64,000 nucleotides of DNA from Polaromonas sp. (GCF_012927455.1 NZ_JABBPE010000015.1:1-64000), one strand, 5' to 3'; shown: positions 25,572 to 35,423, numbered from the stretch's first letter. Notes: a model not told the origin generated them from the letters alone. Program-made: numbers and translations.

Positions 25572-27845
25572 ATGCACGCTACGCGCAAACTCTGGACCTG
25601 GCTCGCTGTCATCTGTGTAATGTCCTTTGCCGTTCTGGGCTGGGTCGGAACAGAGATTTACCTGACAGCGCCGCCGATTCCCAAACAAGTCATCAGTACC
25701 AAGGGCGCGGTGCTATTTTCCGAAGGCCAGGTCCAACGCGGCCAGAAAGCCTGGCTTTCCGCCGGTGGACAGCAGCTCGGATCGGTCTGGGGACACGGCA
25801 GCTACCTGGCGCCCGACTGGTCGGCCGACTGGCTGCACCGCGAAGCGCTGGCATTGCGTGGCGTCTGGGCTCAGCGCGAGTTTGGCAAAACCTATGAACA
25901 GCTGAGCGTTGGCCAGCAAGGCGAGCTGAACGCGCGGCTTAAGAGCGAGATGCGCGGCAATACCTATGACGCGGCCACCGGCGCAATTACCCTGTCGCCC
26001 GAGCGCGCCGAGGCCGTGCAACAGGTGGTCAAGCACTACACCGACCTGTTCGGCGATGCGCCATCGCTCGACAAGCTGCGCGAGCAATATGCGATGAGCT
26101 CGGGCCTGCTGCCTAACGCGGATGACCTGAAAGCGCTGCCCGCCTTCATTTTCTGGTCCTCATGGTCTGCCGCCACCGACCGGCCGGGCGAAACCGATTT
26201 GAGCTACACCAGCAACTGGCCGCATGAGCCGCTGGTGGACAACACGCCGACCGCCGGCGCCGGCATCTGGTCAATTGCCAGCATCATTTTCATGATCGCG
26301 GCGATCGCCGGCATGATCTTCTACCACTCGATGTCGAAAGAGCCGGGCGACCCCAAGCCCGCCAAAACTGATCCGCTGTTCGACTTGAAACCGACGCCGT
26401 CGATGAGGGCGACGAAGAAGTACTTCTATGTGGTGATCGGCCTGATCTTGGCGCAGGTCGGCATGGGCGTCATCACCGCCCACTATGCGGTCGAAGGCCA
26501 GAGCTTCTTCGGCATCCCGCTGGGCGAGATCTTGCCGTTCACCGTGAGCCGCACCATTCACACGCAGTTCGCGGTGCTGTGGATTGCCACCGCCTGGCTG
26601 GCGACCGGACTGTATATCGCGCCGGCCATTTCCGGCCACGAGCCCAAGTACCAGAAGCTCGGCGTCGATGTGCTGTTTTATGCGCTGCTGTTCATCGTGG
26701 TTGGCTCGACCGCCACCGGCTGGATCGGCACCTTGCAGCATTTGGGCACCAACTTCAGCTTCTGGGTCGGCAACCAGGGCCTCGAATTCACCAGCATGGG
26801 CCGCGTCTGGCAAATCCTGCTGTTTGTGGGCCTGCTGTTCTGGGTCACGTTGCTCGGCCGGGGCCTCTTGCCTGCGCTGAAAAAGCCGTCTGAAAGCCGC
26901 GGCCTGATCGCCATGGTGTTTTTGGCAGCCCTGTGCATAGGCGGCTTTTACGCCACCTCGCTGACCTGGGGCCAGACCACCCATTATTCGATGGTCGAGT
27001 ACTGGCGCTGGTGGCTGGTCCACCTGTGGGTTGAAGGCTTTTTCGAAGTGTTCGCCACCGCCGTCATTGCGCTGCTGTTTACCCGCCTGGGCCTGATCCA
27101 CGCCGCCACCGCCAACACCGCCATCGTTCTGGAAACCATCGTGTTCCTGTTCGGCGGCATCCTGGGCACGCTGCACCACTTGTATTTCACCGGCACACCG
27201 ACTTTCGTCATTGCGATTGGCGCGATGTTCTCTGCGCTCGAAGTGGTGCCGCTGGCCATGATTGGCGTCGAAGGCTGGCGCAACTACCAGCGTTCGAAAT
27301 CGGCTCCCTGGGTTCAGGCCTACAAATGGCCCATTCAGTGTTTCATCGCCGTCGGCTTCTGGAACGTGGTAGGTGCCGGTCTGCTGGGTTTCTCCATCAA
27401 CACGCCAATTGCGCTGTACTACATGCAGGGCCTGAACATGACTGCGGCCCACGGCCATGCTGCGCTGTTCGGTGTCTACGGCATGCTGGGCATTGGCCTG
27501 CTGTTGTTCTGCCTGCGCGGCCTTTCAAGCCGCCTGGCATGGTCGGACAAGCTGCTGGCGCCGATGTTCTGGTGTCTTAATATCGGCCTGGGAATGATGG
27601 TGTTCATCTCGCTTGTTCCCGCCGGCATCTACCAGGCCTGGGCCAGCATTACCCAAGGCATGTGGTACGCCCGCTCGGCCGATTTCGTGCATTCACCCAT
27701 CATGGAAACCCTGGTCTGGATGCGCGTTCCAGGCGACATCGTGTTTGCCATCGGCACCGTGTTCCTGGCCTGGTTTGCGGTTCGCCTGCTGTCCGGCGGC
27801 AAAGATAAACCAGCACTGGAACCCGCAGGCGCCAAACGGGCCTGA
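25572..27845 (+). CDS. norB: quinol-dependent nitric oxide reductase (qNor)
   Basis: A 757-residue inner-membrane enzyme reducing NO to N2O. It has the N-terminal cytochrome c-like extension without heme motif typical of qNor (KGAVLFSEGQVQRGQKAWLS), then about 14 helices with conserved His: SRTIHTQFAVLW, LVHLWVEGFFEVF, LGTLHHLYF and TAAHGHAALFGVYG. Length is typical. The ATG at 25572 follows AAGGAAAT; earlier in-frame codons overlap the operators. With nirK and nsrR it gives nitrite to N2O conversion and NO detoxification. Confidence 0.95.
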   Translation: MHATRKLWTWLAVICVMSFAVLGWVGTEIYLTAPPIPKQVISTKGAVLFSEGQVQRGQKAWLSAGGQQLGSVWGHGSYLAPDWSADWLHREALALRGVWAQREFGKTYEQLSVGQQGELNARLKSEMRGNTYDAATGAITLSPERAEAVQQVVKHYTDLFGDAPSLDKLREQYAMSSGLLPNADDLKALPAFIFWSSWSAATDRPGETDLSYTSNWPHEPLVDNTPTAGAGIWSIASIIFMIAAIAGMIFYHSMSKEPGDPKPAKTDPLFDLKPTPSMRATKKYFYVVIGLILAQVGMGVITAHYAVEGQSFFGIPLGEILPFTVSRTIHTQFAVLWIATAWLATGLYIAPAISGHEPKYQKLGVDVLFYALLFIVVGSTATGWIGTLQHLGTNFSFWVGNQGLEFTSMGRVWQILLFVGLLFWVTLLGRGLLPALKKPSESRGLIAMVFLAALCIGGFYATSLTWGQTTHYSMVEYWRWWLVHLWVEGFFEVFATAVIALLFTRLGLIHAATANTAIVLETIVFLFGGILGTLHHLYFTGTPTFVIAIGAMFSALEVVPLAMIGVEGWRNYQRSKSAPWVQAYKWPIQCFIAVGFWNVVGAGLLGFSINTPIALYYMQGLNMTAAHGHAALFGVYGMLGIGLLLFCLRGLSSRLAWSDKLLAPMFWCLNIGLGMMVFISLVPAGIYQAWASITQGMWYARSADFVHSPIMETLVWMRVPGDIVFAIGTVFLAWFAVRLLSGGKDKPALEPAGAKRA

Positions 27846-27871
27846 TTCGGCCAGGCAACCGTTGACAGTCA

Positions 27872-27901
27872 AGAGGCCGGCCTGTGCCGGCCTCTTTTTT
27901 T
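27872..27901 (+). terminator. Rho-independent terminator after norB
   Basis: A 10-bp stem (AGAGGCCGGC with GCCGGCCTCT), a 4-nt loop CTGT and a run of T residues. It separates norB from the DUF2249 gene. Confidence 0.9.
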
Positions 27902-27935
27902 GACAACTCCAGCAACTTTTTCTCAGGAGTATTTC

Positions 27936-28199
27936 ATGAGCCACAACTGCTCTCTTCCCGTCACCTCTGAAGGCGTTTACCCATTCGACGCACGCGGCGT
28001 CGCCAAACGATTCCGGCATGCCGCGATCTTTGGCGCTCTTGATGCGCTGCAGCCCGGCGAGACTATGCGCTTTTGCAACGACCACGATCCCTTGCCGCTG
28101 CTGTCGCAGATTGAAGGTCGCTTCGGCGCGCAGGTCAAAATCAACTACGTATCGCGAACACCGGGCGAAATCGTGATTGATTTTCTGGTCGCGCGGTAG
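27936..28199 (+). CDS. DUF2249 domain protein
   Basis: An 87-residue soluble protein: FDARGVAKRFRHAAIFGALDAL, GETMRFCNDHDPLPLLSQI, and a final GEIVIDFLVAR, read in parts. DUF2249 proteins have a TusA-like alpha/beta fold and often lie beside NO, nitrite and hemerythrin genes, as here. The ATG at 27936 has a good AGGAG site. The terminator before it implies its own promoter or read-through from norB. Confidence 0.82.
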   Translation: MSHNCSLPVTSEGVYPFDARGVAKRFRHAAIFGALDALQPGETMRFCNDHDPLPLLSQIEGRFGAQVKINYVSRTPGEIVIDFLVAR

Positions 28200-28259
28200 A
28201 CGAGGAATAGAAGGCGTAGAAGGCGTAGTAGGAGCAGTCGGCGAGTTCCTGCGCAAGAC

Positions 28260-28273
28260 TTGATCTGGATCAG
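28260..28273. promoter_or_regulatory. FNR/Dnr-type box upstream of the hemerythrin gene
   Basis: TTGAT-CTGG-ATCAG matches the TTGAT-N4-ATCAA consensus at 9 of 10 positions, 65 bp before the start codon. No convincing -10 at the ideal distance was found. Confidence 0.6.
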
Positions 28274-28337
28274 GGCTTGAACTAGCCGGATCGGGCATCC
28301 TCAAGGCTGCTGTTAGATCAATTCCCAGGGGCGCGTC

Positions 28338-28922
28338 ATGAAACATACCAGTCTGCAAATCATCCGCGATGAGCATTCGTCGCTGGGTGCCATGCTGCGG
28401 TCCATGCTCCTGATGGTGGAGCGCGGCTATGGTGATGATCCGCAGCAGTTCTTTGACGTGCTGCGCTCCATGCTGTTTTACATTGACGAGTTCCCCGAGC
28501 GCCTGCACCACCCCAAGGAGTCGAATCTGCTGTTTCCGCGCGTGGTGCGGGCGGCGCCTAGCGTCATGGCGGCGGTCGCGCTGCTGGAGCGTGACCACCT
28601 TAACGGCGAGCAGGCTGTGCGCGAACTGCAGCACCTGCTGCTGGCCTGGGAGCTGCTGGGCGAGACGCGCCGGACTGCCTTCGTCGAGCAATGCCGGCAC
28701 TATGTTGACTTCTATCTGGCTCACATGCGGATGGAGGAAACCGTCATCATTCCGGAGGCCGAGAAGATGCTGACCGAGGCCGACTGGAAAGAACTGGACG
28801 CCGCGTTCGAAAAAAACTGCGACCCGCTGACTGGCAAGTACCCGCCCGACCCCGCCTATGCGCGTCTCTTCACGCGCATCGTGATGAAGGCGCCGGCCCC
28901 TATCGGCCTGGGCAACGACTGA
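28338..28922 (+). CDS. hemerythrin-like HHE domain protein
   Basis: A 194-residue helical protein with the iron-binding His/Glu set of HHE proteins: IRDEHSSLGAML, FPERLHHPKESNLLFP, LLERDHLNGE and YLAHMRMEETVIIPEAE. The non-heme diiron site can bind oxygen or NO, or repair iron-sulfur clusters. Its place after nirK, nsrR and norB and behind an FNR-type box suggests NO-stress handling. Function is inferred from context. Confidence 0.85.
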   Translation: MKHTSLQIIRDEHSSLGAMLRSMLLMVERGYGDDPQQFFDVLRSMLFYIDEFPERLHHPKESNLLFPRVVRAAPSVMAAVALLERDHLNGEQAVRELQHLLLAWELLGETRRTAFVEQCRHYVDFYLAHMRMEETVIIPEAEKMLTEADWKELDAAFEKNCDPLTGKYPPDPAYARLFTRIVMKAPAPIGLGND

Positions 28923-29382
28923 GCAGCGGTCCCGGTGTCGGCCGGCATGGCCACTCCTTCCTTGACTGGGCTTAGCCCGCAAATCTTTTCGGGCCCCCGG
29001 TTTTCTGTTATTCGACCACGGATACAAAAGTAACAGCAATTGAGTGATGCCTGGCAGTGACATCTGGGGCGCGGCCATCTGCCGCACCCGGAGTCTGCGC
29101 GCCCAAAAACAGCGCCGCGCCCCTCTGTACGACCGGGCTGCCAGACAGCCTCAGCGCTTCATTCGCTCCGCTTTCAGTCCCTAAATTGCGGTAATTTCGA
29201 TTACCCCGTGAACAAAGTCGCGTATATCCGCAAATTTCTACTGTCGGCGCGCGGTAGCACATTGTTCATTGCAAAAATTTACAGTAAATTACATTCATTC
29301 ACAGTAACGATATCGATTTACCCCTTCAGACCGATCAACGACCGCGGCACACCGACCACCAACCAACCGAAAAAATCCGACC
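28923..29382. other. intergenic region upstream of the cytochrome c peroxidase gene
   Basis: 460 bp. The last 130 bp before the peroxidase start are AT-rich, with a repeated ACAGTAA motif near 29280-29310, and probably hold the promoter. Small open frames on both strands show no recognisable product. Confidence 0.4.
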
Positions 29383-30390
29383 ATGCGCTCCAACACTTCA
29401 CTCCGTAACTTCACTGGTGCGCTTTTGCTGTGCGCTTCGGCGGCTGCCGTGCTGCCGGGCGGTGCCGCCGCGCAGAGCGACGAGCCGATCAAGCCGATAC
29501 CCACCGAGCTCAAGCTGGACCCAAAGAAGGTAGCACTCGGCGAGAAGCTCTTCAACGACAAGCGCCTGTCGCGCGACAACACCCTGTCTTGCGCCAGCTG
29601 CCACAACCTGAGCGCAGGCGGCATCGACGGAATGGCAAGCTCGGTGGGCATAGGCGGCGCCAAAGGCCCGATCAATGCCCCGACGGTATTCAACAGCGCC
29701 TTGAATTTTCGCCAGTTCTGGGATGGCCGCGTCAACTCGCTCGAAGAACAGGCCGCCGGCCCGATTCATGACCCCAAGGAGATGGGCAGCAGCTGGGTGG
29801 AAGTTCTCAGCAAACTCAGCCAGGACGCCGCGCTGGTCGCCCAGTTCAAGGAGCTCTATCCCGATGGTCTTCAGTCAAAAAATGTCCAGGATGGCATCAG
29901 CACCTTTGAGCGTACGCTGGTCACGCCAAATGCGCGCTTTGACAAGTACCTGCGCGGTGACAAAAACGCCATCAGCAGCGACGAGCTCAAGGGTTACGAG
30001 CTGTTCAAGAAATACGGCTGTGTAGCCTGCCACCAGGGCGTCGCGGTCGGCGGCAACATGTTCCAGACCTTCGGCGTGATGGGTGACTATTTTGCCCAGC
30101 GCGGCAACCCGACCGCGGCCGACATGGGCCGTTACAACGTTACGAAGAACGAGGCGGACAAGCATGTGTTCAAGGTGCCCAGCCTGCGCAACGTGGCGCT
30201 GACCGCGCCGTATTTTCACGACGGCTCGGCCAAGACCTTGAACGATGCGGTAGCCGTGATGTTCAAGTACCAGCTTGGCCGCACGGCTTCGCAGCAGGAT
30301 AAGGACCAGATCGTGATGTTCCTGCGCACGCTGACCGGCGAATACAAAGGCCAGCCACTGGACCGCATCCAACGGACCGCCGCGAAATAG
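29383..30390 (+). CDS. di-heme cytochrome c peroxidase (CcpA/MauG family)
   Basis: A 335-residue periplasmic protein with signal peptide (cleavage near GGAAAQ). Two heme c sites, CASCH and CVACH, lie about 150 residues apart, with the conserved FNSALNFRQFWDGRVNSLEEQ and the C-terminal APYFHDGSAKTLNDAV. It reduces hydrogen peroxide using electrons from small cytochromes. It precedes a sensor kinase and response regulator on the same strand, 64 and 48 bp apart, suggesting that redox or peroxide state is coupled to signalling. Confidence 0.92.
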   Translation: MRSNTSLRNFTGALLLCASAAAVLPGGAAAQSDEPIKPIPTELKLDPKKVALGEKLFNDKRLSRDNTLSCASCHNLSAGGIDGMASSVGIGGAKGPINAPTVFNSALNFRQFWDGRVNSLEEQAAGPIHDPKEMGSSWVEVLSKLSQDAALVAQFKELYPDGLQSKNVQDGISTFERTLVTPNARFDKYLRGDKNAISSDELKGYELFKKYGCVACHQGVAVGGNMFQTFGVMGDYFAQRGNPTAADMGRYNVTKNEADKHVFKVPSLRNVALTAPYFHDGSAKTLNDAVAVMFKYQLGRTASQQDKDQIVMFLRTLTGEYKGQPLDRIQRTAAK

Positions 30391-30453
30391 CTCATCAGCA
30401 GCCAAGCCCGCCTACCTCCCTAGCCCGCCGACATCCCTTCCCAAGGAACCGTA

Positions 30454-32250
30454 ATGAACAAAACACGCATTGGCTACGCCTTCGCCGCGCTCGCGCTAAT
30501 TGCCGTGCTCGGCTTCCTGATCGTGATGACGCGATCAGTCGGTTTCGGCGCGAACAACGAGATCGTCGCCGCGCTTCGCCAGCTCAAGCAGATTGACGCC
30601 GAATGGAACGTTGACGTGCTGCGCTCCAAGACCGGACTGAACAACAGCTACGACCCGGTGGCGAGTCCCTTGCCGCTGATCGAGGCGCTCGCCGTCCAGT
30701 TGCAGAACAAGTCCGAAGTGATGGGCGCGAGCGCCGAGAGCAGCAAGCGGTTGCAGCCACTGCTGGCGGCCTACGAGAAGGCAATGGGTCAAAAGATCGC
30801 GCTGATCGAAAACTTCAAGTCGCAAAATGCCATCCTGCGCAACTCCTCACGCTTTCTGCCTGTGGCTGCGGCCGATCTGATCGAAGCGGTGCGTGCAGGC
30901 AGCACGGCGCCCGCCAGCAAGGCACAGGTGGAAGAGTCGCTCAACACACTGCTGACCAACACCATGACTTACGCCTTGACGCCCGAGACGGCCTTGAAGG
31001 AGCGCATCGAAGCCGGCTCGCGTGAATTGAAGCAACAGGTGCAGGGCTTTCCCGACGATGTACGCGAACGCGCAGACACGCTGGCCGCGCACGTCGCCAC
31101 GATTTTGAAGCAGCAGCAGATCGGCAACCGGCTGCTTGGAGAACTCGCCGCCTTGCCGGTCGTCAACGCGATCGACGCGCTGGGCGACGCGCATGCGCAA
31201 GAGCACGAAAAGCTGCTCGTCTCGCAGCAAAAGTACGGTCAGGTACTGGTCGCATATTCGGTGTTACTGCTGTTGCTGATCGCCTACATCGGCTGGCGTC
31301 TGTTCAAAAGCTACCGCTTGCTCAATGCGACCCACGCTGCGCTGCAAAAAAGCAATGCCGAACTCAAGGAATCGCAGGTCTACATGGTGCAGACCGAAAA
31401 GATGTCGGCTCTAGGCCAGATGGTGGCCGGCATCGCGCACGAGATCAACACACCGCTGGCCTACGTCAAGGGCACTATCGACGTGCTGGCCGAGCAGTTG
31501 GCGCCGGTCAAGGAATTGGCCCAGCGCTGCCAGCAGTTCGTCAGCGCCATGCGCCTGCCTGCCCAAGAGCGCGACAATGCGGCGGTCAAGCTGCAGCTGC
31601 TCGGCGTCGAAACGGTCAGCCGCAACCTGATCGAAGCGGGCGTGCTCGAAGACATGAATACGCTGCTCAAGGACGGGGTGCATGGCATCGATCAAATCTC
31701 CGAGATTGTCTTGAACCTGAAAAACTTCAGCCGCCTGGACCGCGCGCGCGTCACCGAGTTCTCGCTGCAGGAAGGCCTGAACAGCACCTTGCTGCTGGCC
31801 CGCAATCTGCTTAAAAATACCGTCGAGATCCGGCAGGAGCACCTGGATGTGCCCAAGATCCAGTGCTCGCCATCGCAGATCAACCAGGTGTTTTTGAACA
31901 TTATCAGCAACGCGGCGCAAGCCATGGCTGATCGTGCAGAGAAGGGCGTCATCACGCTGCGCACCATGCGCGAAGGCGACGAGATGGTGCGCGTAGAGAT
32001 TCAGGACAACGGCAGTGGAATTCCGAAGGACGTGCTGCCCCGAATCTTCGACCCCTTCTTCACGACCAAGCCGATCGGCAAAGGCACCGGCATGGGCCTG
32101 TCGATCTCCTACAAGATCATTCAGCAGCACGGTGGCATGATCCTGGTCGATTCCGAACAGGGCGTCGGCACGGTGTTTTCCATCCTGCTGCCGATTCGCG
32201 CGCTAGAGCAGTCGGCCGTCGAGAGCGACGATCTGCTGCTTGTGGCCTGA
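30454..32250 (+). CDS. membrane sensor histidine kinase
   Basis: A 598-residue kinase. Two membrane helices (residues about 7-26 and 265-285) frame a periplasmic all-helical sensor domain of about 235 residues ([20 protein letters not shown]). Its pattern recalls DAHL-type ligand-binding domains. The cytoplasmic part has a HisKA-like box ([15 protein letters not shown]), an N box ([12 protein letters not shown]), G1 (DNGSGIP) and G2 (GTGMGLSIS). No receiver is attached; the next gene supplies one. The ligand is unknown. Confidence 0.9.
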   Translation: MNKTRIGYAFAALALIAVLGFLIVMTRSVGFGANNEIVAALRQLKQIDAEWNVDVLRSKTGLNNSYDPVASPLPLIEALAVQLQNKSEVMGASAESSKRLQPLLAAYEKAMGQKIALIENFKSQNAILRNSSRFLPVAAADLIEAVRAGSTAPASKAQVEESLNTLLTNTMTYALTPETALKERIEAGSRELKQQVQGFPDDVRERADTLAAHVATILKQQQIGNRLLGELAALPVVNAIDALGDAHAQEHEKLLVSQQKYGQVLVAYSVLLLLLIAYIGWRLFKSYRLLNATHAALQKSNAELKESQVYMVQTEKMSALGQMVAGIAHEINTPLAYVKGTIDVLAEQLAPVKELAQRCQQFVSAMRLPAQERDNAAVKLQLLGVETVSRNLIEAGVLEDMNTLLKDGVHGIDQISEIVLNLKNFSRLDRARVTEFSLQEGLNSTLLLARNLLKNTVEIRQEHLDVPKIQCSPSQINQVFLNIISNAAQAMADRAEKGVITLRTMREGDEMVRVEIQDNGSGIPKDVLPRIFDPFFTTKPIGKGTGMGLSISYKIIQQHGGMILVDSEQGVGTVFSILLPIRALEQSAVESDDLLLVA

Positions 32251-32297
32251 CCCGCTGACCCCGCTCGCACCAGCAACTCGAAGAAAGAAAACAAAAA

Positions 32298-33239
32298 ATG
32301 CCAGCCAAAGCCAAACTACTCTTCGTTGACGACGAGGAGCGCGTCGTCAACCTGCTCAAGATGATGTTTCGCGCCACCCACGAGGTGTTTACCGCCACCA
32401 GCGGGGCAGAGGCGCTGGAGATCATCGCCGCCAATGAGATCCAGGTCATCGTCAGCGACCAGCGCATGCCCGGCATGCTGGGCACCGAACTGCTGCTGGC
32501 GGTGCGCAAGAAATCGCCGAGCACCATGCGTATCTTGCTGACGGGGTATTCGGACCTGGCGGCCATCGTCGGCTCGGTCAACGACGGCGAGATCTTCCGC
32601 TTTGTCAGCAAGCCCTGGGATAACGCCGAGATGAAAGCCATCGTCGGCGAGGCCGCGGAGATTGCGCTGGCAACGCAGGATGCCGCTCTGTCGTCCCCGG
32701 AGTCGCTACCGCCGTCGGCGGAACTTGCCTCGCTGGCCATGCCGGCCCTGCTGGTGCTGGACGACAGCGACAACGACAGGCGCCAGATCATGCAGCTGTT
32801 CAGCAACGACTACCGCGTGCACGGCGCGGCCAACGTGGCCGAGGCGCTTAAGGTGATCGAACAGCACGATGTCGGCGTCATTGTTTCGGAAGCGCGCGTA
32901 GGCAGCGAAGACACCGGACAGCTGCTGCGCATTCTCAAGCAGAACTACCCGATGATCACCACGGTGATGCTCACCAGTTCGGCCGACAGTGACCTCATCA
33001 TCAAAATGATCAACCAAGCGCAGATCTTCCGCTTTGCGATGAAGCCGATACGCGCCGGCGTGTTCCAGCTCGCGGTGTCGGCGGCCATGAAGGAGCACCG
33101 GCGCTTTCGCAGCGACCCCCGCATGATGAGCCGGGTCAGCGTTGCCAAGGCCACCGAGCCCGAAGACATGTCGCTGGTCGCATTGGTGACGGGAAGCCTT
33201 TCACGCCTGCGCGCGCGCTTTTCGTTCTTCTCGCGCTAG
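32298..33239 (+). CDS. response regulator with two receiver domains, the second lacking its phospho-acceptor
   Basis: A 313-residue protein. Receiver 1 (about 1-125) is complete: FVDDEERVV, phospho-acceptor in VIVSDQRMPG, and FVSKPWD. Receiver 2 (about 148-270) has LVLDDSDNDRR and MKPIR, but the acceptor position reads VIVSEARVG, Glu for Asp. There is no DNA-binding or enzymatic output domain; a basic tail follows. It probably acts through protein contact. It is likely the partner of the kinase 48 bp upstream. Confidence 0.88.
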   Translation: MPAKAKLLFVDDEERVVNLLKMMFRATHEVFTATSGAEALEIIAANEIQVIVSDQRMPGMLGTELLLAVRKKSPSTMRILLTGYSDLAAIVGSVNDGEIFRFVSKPWDNAEMKAIVGEAAEIALATQDAALSSPESLPPSAELASLAMPALLVLDDSDNDRRQIMQLFSNDYRVHGAANVAEALKVIEQHDVGVIVSEARVGSEDTGQLLRILKQNYPMITTVMLTSSADSDLIIKMINQAQIFRFAMKPIRAGVFQLAVSAAMKEHRRFRSDPRMMSRVSVAKATEPEDMSLVALVTGSLSRLRARFSFFSR

Positions 33240-33396
33240 GCCAGCAGCGGGCGAAGGGTGGCTCGCAACGGCCTCGCGCTGCCCGACTTTCGGCGCTGCG
33301 CGCCCGCACCCCGCGAAAATGAGTCAAAGCAGGCGGGTGCGGCGCCGCCGGCAGGCACAATCAGGGCTTCAACCCGGTCGCACAAGGAGTCTCGCC

Positions 33397-34161
33397 ATGC
33401 CGCGCGTCGTTTTCAATCAAAAAGGTGGAGTGGGCAAGTCCACCATCACCTGCAACCTGGCCGCCATCAGCGCCAGCCAGGGTCTGCGCACCCTGGTCAT
33501 AGACCTCGATCCGCAGGGCAACTCCAGCGCCTATCTGATGGGCGCGCAGGCAACGGAAGACATGCCCAGCGTGGCCGGCTTCTTTGAAAACACCTTGAGC
33601 TACAGTTTGCGCAGCGTCGCCCCCAGCGAATTCATCGTGGCCACACCGCATGAAAACCTCCACCTGATGCATTCCAGCCCGGCACTTGGCGAATTGCAGG
33701 GTAAGCTCGAATCGCGCCACAAGATCTACAAGCTGCGGGAAGCCCTGCAGCAGCTCGCCGGCGACTACGACCGCATCTACATCGACACGCCGCCGGCGCT
33801 TAATTTCTACACCCGCTCGGCGCTGATTGCCGCGCGCGGCTGCCTGATTCCGTTTGACTGCGACGATTTTTCACGCAAGGCGCTGTACACGCTGCTGGAG
33901 AACGTGCAGGAGATCCAGGCCGACCACAACCCCCAGCTGGTGGTTGAAGGCATCGTGGTGAACCAGTTCCAGCCGCGCGCCAACCTGCCGCAGCGCCTGG
34001 TCGATGAACTGATCGCCGAAGGCCTGCCGGTGCTGCAGCCCTACCTGCCATCCTCCGTCAAGATCCGCGAATCGCACGAGCAGTCGCTGCCCATGATTTA
34101 CCTGGACCCCGGCCACAAGCTAACGCAGGCGCTGGTGGCGCTGCACGGGGCGCTGAGGTAA
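33397..34161 (+). CDS. ParA family ATPase
   Basis: A 254-residue deviant-Walker ATPase: VFNQKGGVGKSTITCNLAA (Walker A with signature Lys), LRTLVIDLDPQGN and YDRIYIDTPPALNFY. No parB-like gene or parS site is adjacent, so it is an orphan ParA of the kind that positions protein assemblies or plasmid-like cargo. The start at 33397 has an AAGGAG site; upstream codons in frame are not conserved. Possible link to the two-component genes just before it is only positional. Confidence 0.88.
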   Translation: MPRVVFNQKGGVGKSTITCNLAAISASQGLRTLVIDLDPQGNSSAYLMGAQATEDMPSVAGFFENTLSYSLRSVAPSEFIVATPHENLHLMHSSPALGELQGKLESRHKIYKLREALQQLAGDYDRIYIDTPPALNFYTRSALIAARGCLIPFDCDDFSRKALYTLLENVQEIQADHNPQLVVEGIVVNQFQPRANLPQRLVDELIAEGLPVLQPYLPSSVKIRESHEQSLPMIYLDPGHKLTQALVALHGALR

Positions 34162-34199
34162 CGCTGCGGCGAGCCGCTGCGTGCGCCCGTGGCGGATAT

Positions 34200-34254
34200 A
34201 AAAACAGGCTGCAGACCCTATGGAACGGGCGCTAGCTGCTATTGAATTTGTAGC
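34200..34254 (+). repeat. two-hairpin dispersed element, copy 6
   Basis: First stem shortened to CCC/GGG; second stem GCTAT pairs with GTAGC (one wobble). First of a same-strand pair. Confidence 0.8.
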
Positions 34255-34326
34255 GTTCTGCGCCCGCTGCAGGCGGTTCCCGGGCCGGATACGGGTGTGA
34301 CAGCAGAATTTGCTGATTTATCCATC

Positions 34327-34380
34327 AAATTGGCTTCAAGCCCATACAGGACGGGCGCAAGCAGCTATTAAAACTATAGC
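34327..34380 (+). repeat. two-hairpin dispersed element, copy 7
   Basis: Both stems perfect (GCCC/GGGC with 9-nt loop, GCTAT/ATAGC with 7-nt loop). One of the copies closest to consensus. Confidence 0.87.
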
Positions 34381-34598
34381 GACCGATGAGTAGTGCAGCC
34401 CAGGCCGCGCTGTTTTGCCGGCCGGGCCCGGGTGACTGGGGCCGGCTGCCCGCGTCCCGCCTGCTACGCAGCGCCCACTTGTCAGCGCGCCCTGGACCTG
34501 ACTCAGGTTGACGCGCCAGCGCTTGCGGACTAGATTTCGCTGAAAGGGGCGTTGAATTTCCGGTTTCTCATTTCGACGCCCCATCGCGGAGACCCTTC

Positions 34599-35423
34599 AT
34601 GACAAAACTCGTTCGCGCGACGCTAGGCACCGTGGCGATCACGCTGGCCCTGGCGCCGGCACCCAGTCAGGCGATTGCGCCCATCATCGCGCTTCTCGCC
34701 AAGCAGATGCTTACCGACATGGTCACCTCCACCGCCAAAAGCATGTTGCGGGGGAGCCTGGACGGCATGGGTTGCAAGGGCCAGGCCCTGGCGAACGCCA
34801 TCAACTCGGTAGGCAACGTCGGCGCTGGCCGCGGCATGCCATCAGGTATGGCTCTGCACACGATGCCCGGAATAGCCGGAATGCCCGGAATGTCGACCCT
34901 GCCCGGTGGCATGCCAATGATGCCCGGCATGGGCGCGCTGCCGCCGGGTTCGCCCGACATGGCGGCCATGATGGCGCGCATACTGCCCGGCGGCGCGATG
35001 CCCCCCGGCATGGCGCTAGACCCCGAACAGGCGGCCATGCTTGCCCAACTGCAGGGCGGCATGGGTGCGGCGCTGGCGCCGGCCGAAACGCTGGCCACCA
35101 TTGACGAGATGAGCGAACTCGGCCTGTTGAGCCACGCGATGAACACCGAGCTGAAAGAGTGTATGGTGCTGCTGCCGCATGCGGCGCCCGCCATGGGCAT
35201 GGCGATGGGCATGATGAAACCGATGCTGCCGCAGTTTCGCGACGCGCGTGACCAGATGCGCGCCCTGTCGCCCGAGGAACAGGACGAACTGGCCGCCAGC
35301 CTGGTGCAGGAACTCGACAAGGCGCCGGCCAAGGAGCGCAAGGCCATGCTCGGCGAATTGGCCGGCGGCCTGTTCCCGCCGCGCGTGGTGCAAACGCTGA
35401 ATCAGCGCTTCGGCGTGAAATAG
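34599..35423 (+). CDS. exported Met/Gly/Pro-rich protein, 274 aa
   Basis: Signal peptide (VAITLALAPAPSQA) followed by a helix-forming segment. Residues about 78-140 form a low-complexity core rich in Met, Pro and Gly (repeats such as MPGIAGMPGMS and GGMPMMPGMG), and there is a second Met cluster later (AMGMAMGMMKPMLP). Met-rich periplasmic stretches elsewhere can bind copper(I), but no other copper gene is adjacent, so that is speculation. Two Cys only. Family not recognised. Confidence 0.75.
   Translation: MTKLVRATLGTVAITLALAPAPSQAIAPIIALLAKQMLTDMVTSTAKSMLRGSLDGMGCKGQALANAINSVGNVGAGRGMPSGMALHTMPGIAGMPGMSTLPGGMPMMPGMGALPPGSPDMAAMMARILPGGAMPPGMALDPEQAAMLAQLQGGMGAALAPAETLATIDEMSELGLLSHAMNTELKECMVLLPHAAPAMGMAMGMMKPMLPQFRDARDQMRALSPEEQDELAASLVQELDKAPAKERKAMLGELAGGLFPPRVVQTLNQRFGVK

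Larger units (their letters stand above)
34162..34598. other. intergenic region holding two copies of the two-hairpin element
   Basis: A 437-bp gap. It is largely made of two element copies (34200-34254 and 34327-34380) 72 bp apart in the same orientation. The rest has no recognisable gene. Confidence 0.6.

Noticed and set aside
26271-27458. A 395-codon antisense frame opposite norB, and similar long ones opposite prpE (56673-58334) and soxB (62139-63899)
   Set aside because: High-GC mirror frames with His/Gln/Arg-rich low-complexity translations and no family pattern; the sense genes are unambiguous.
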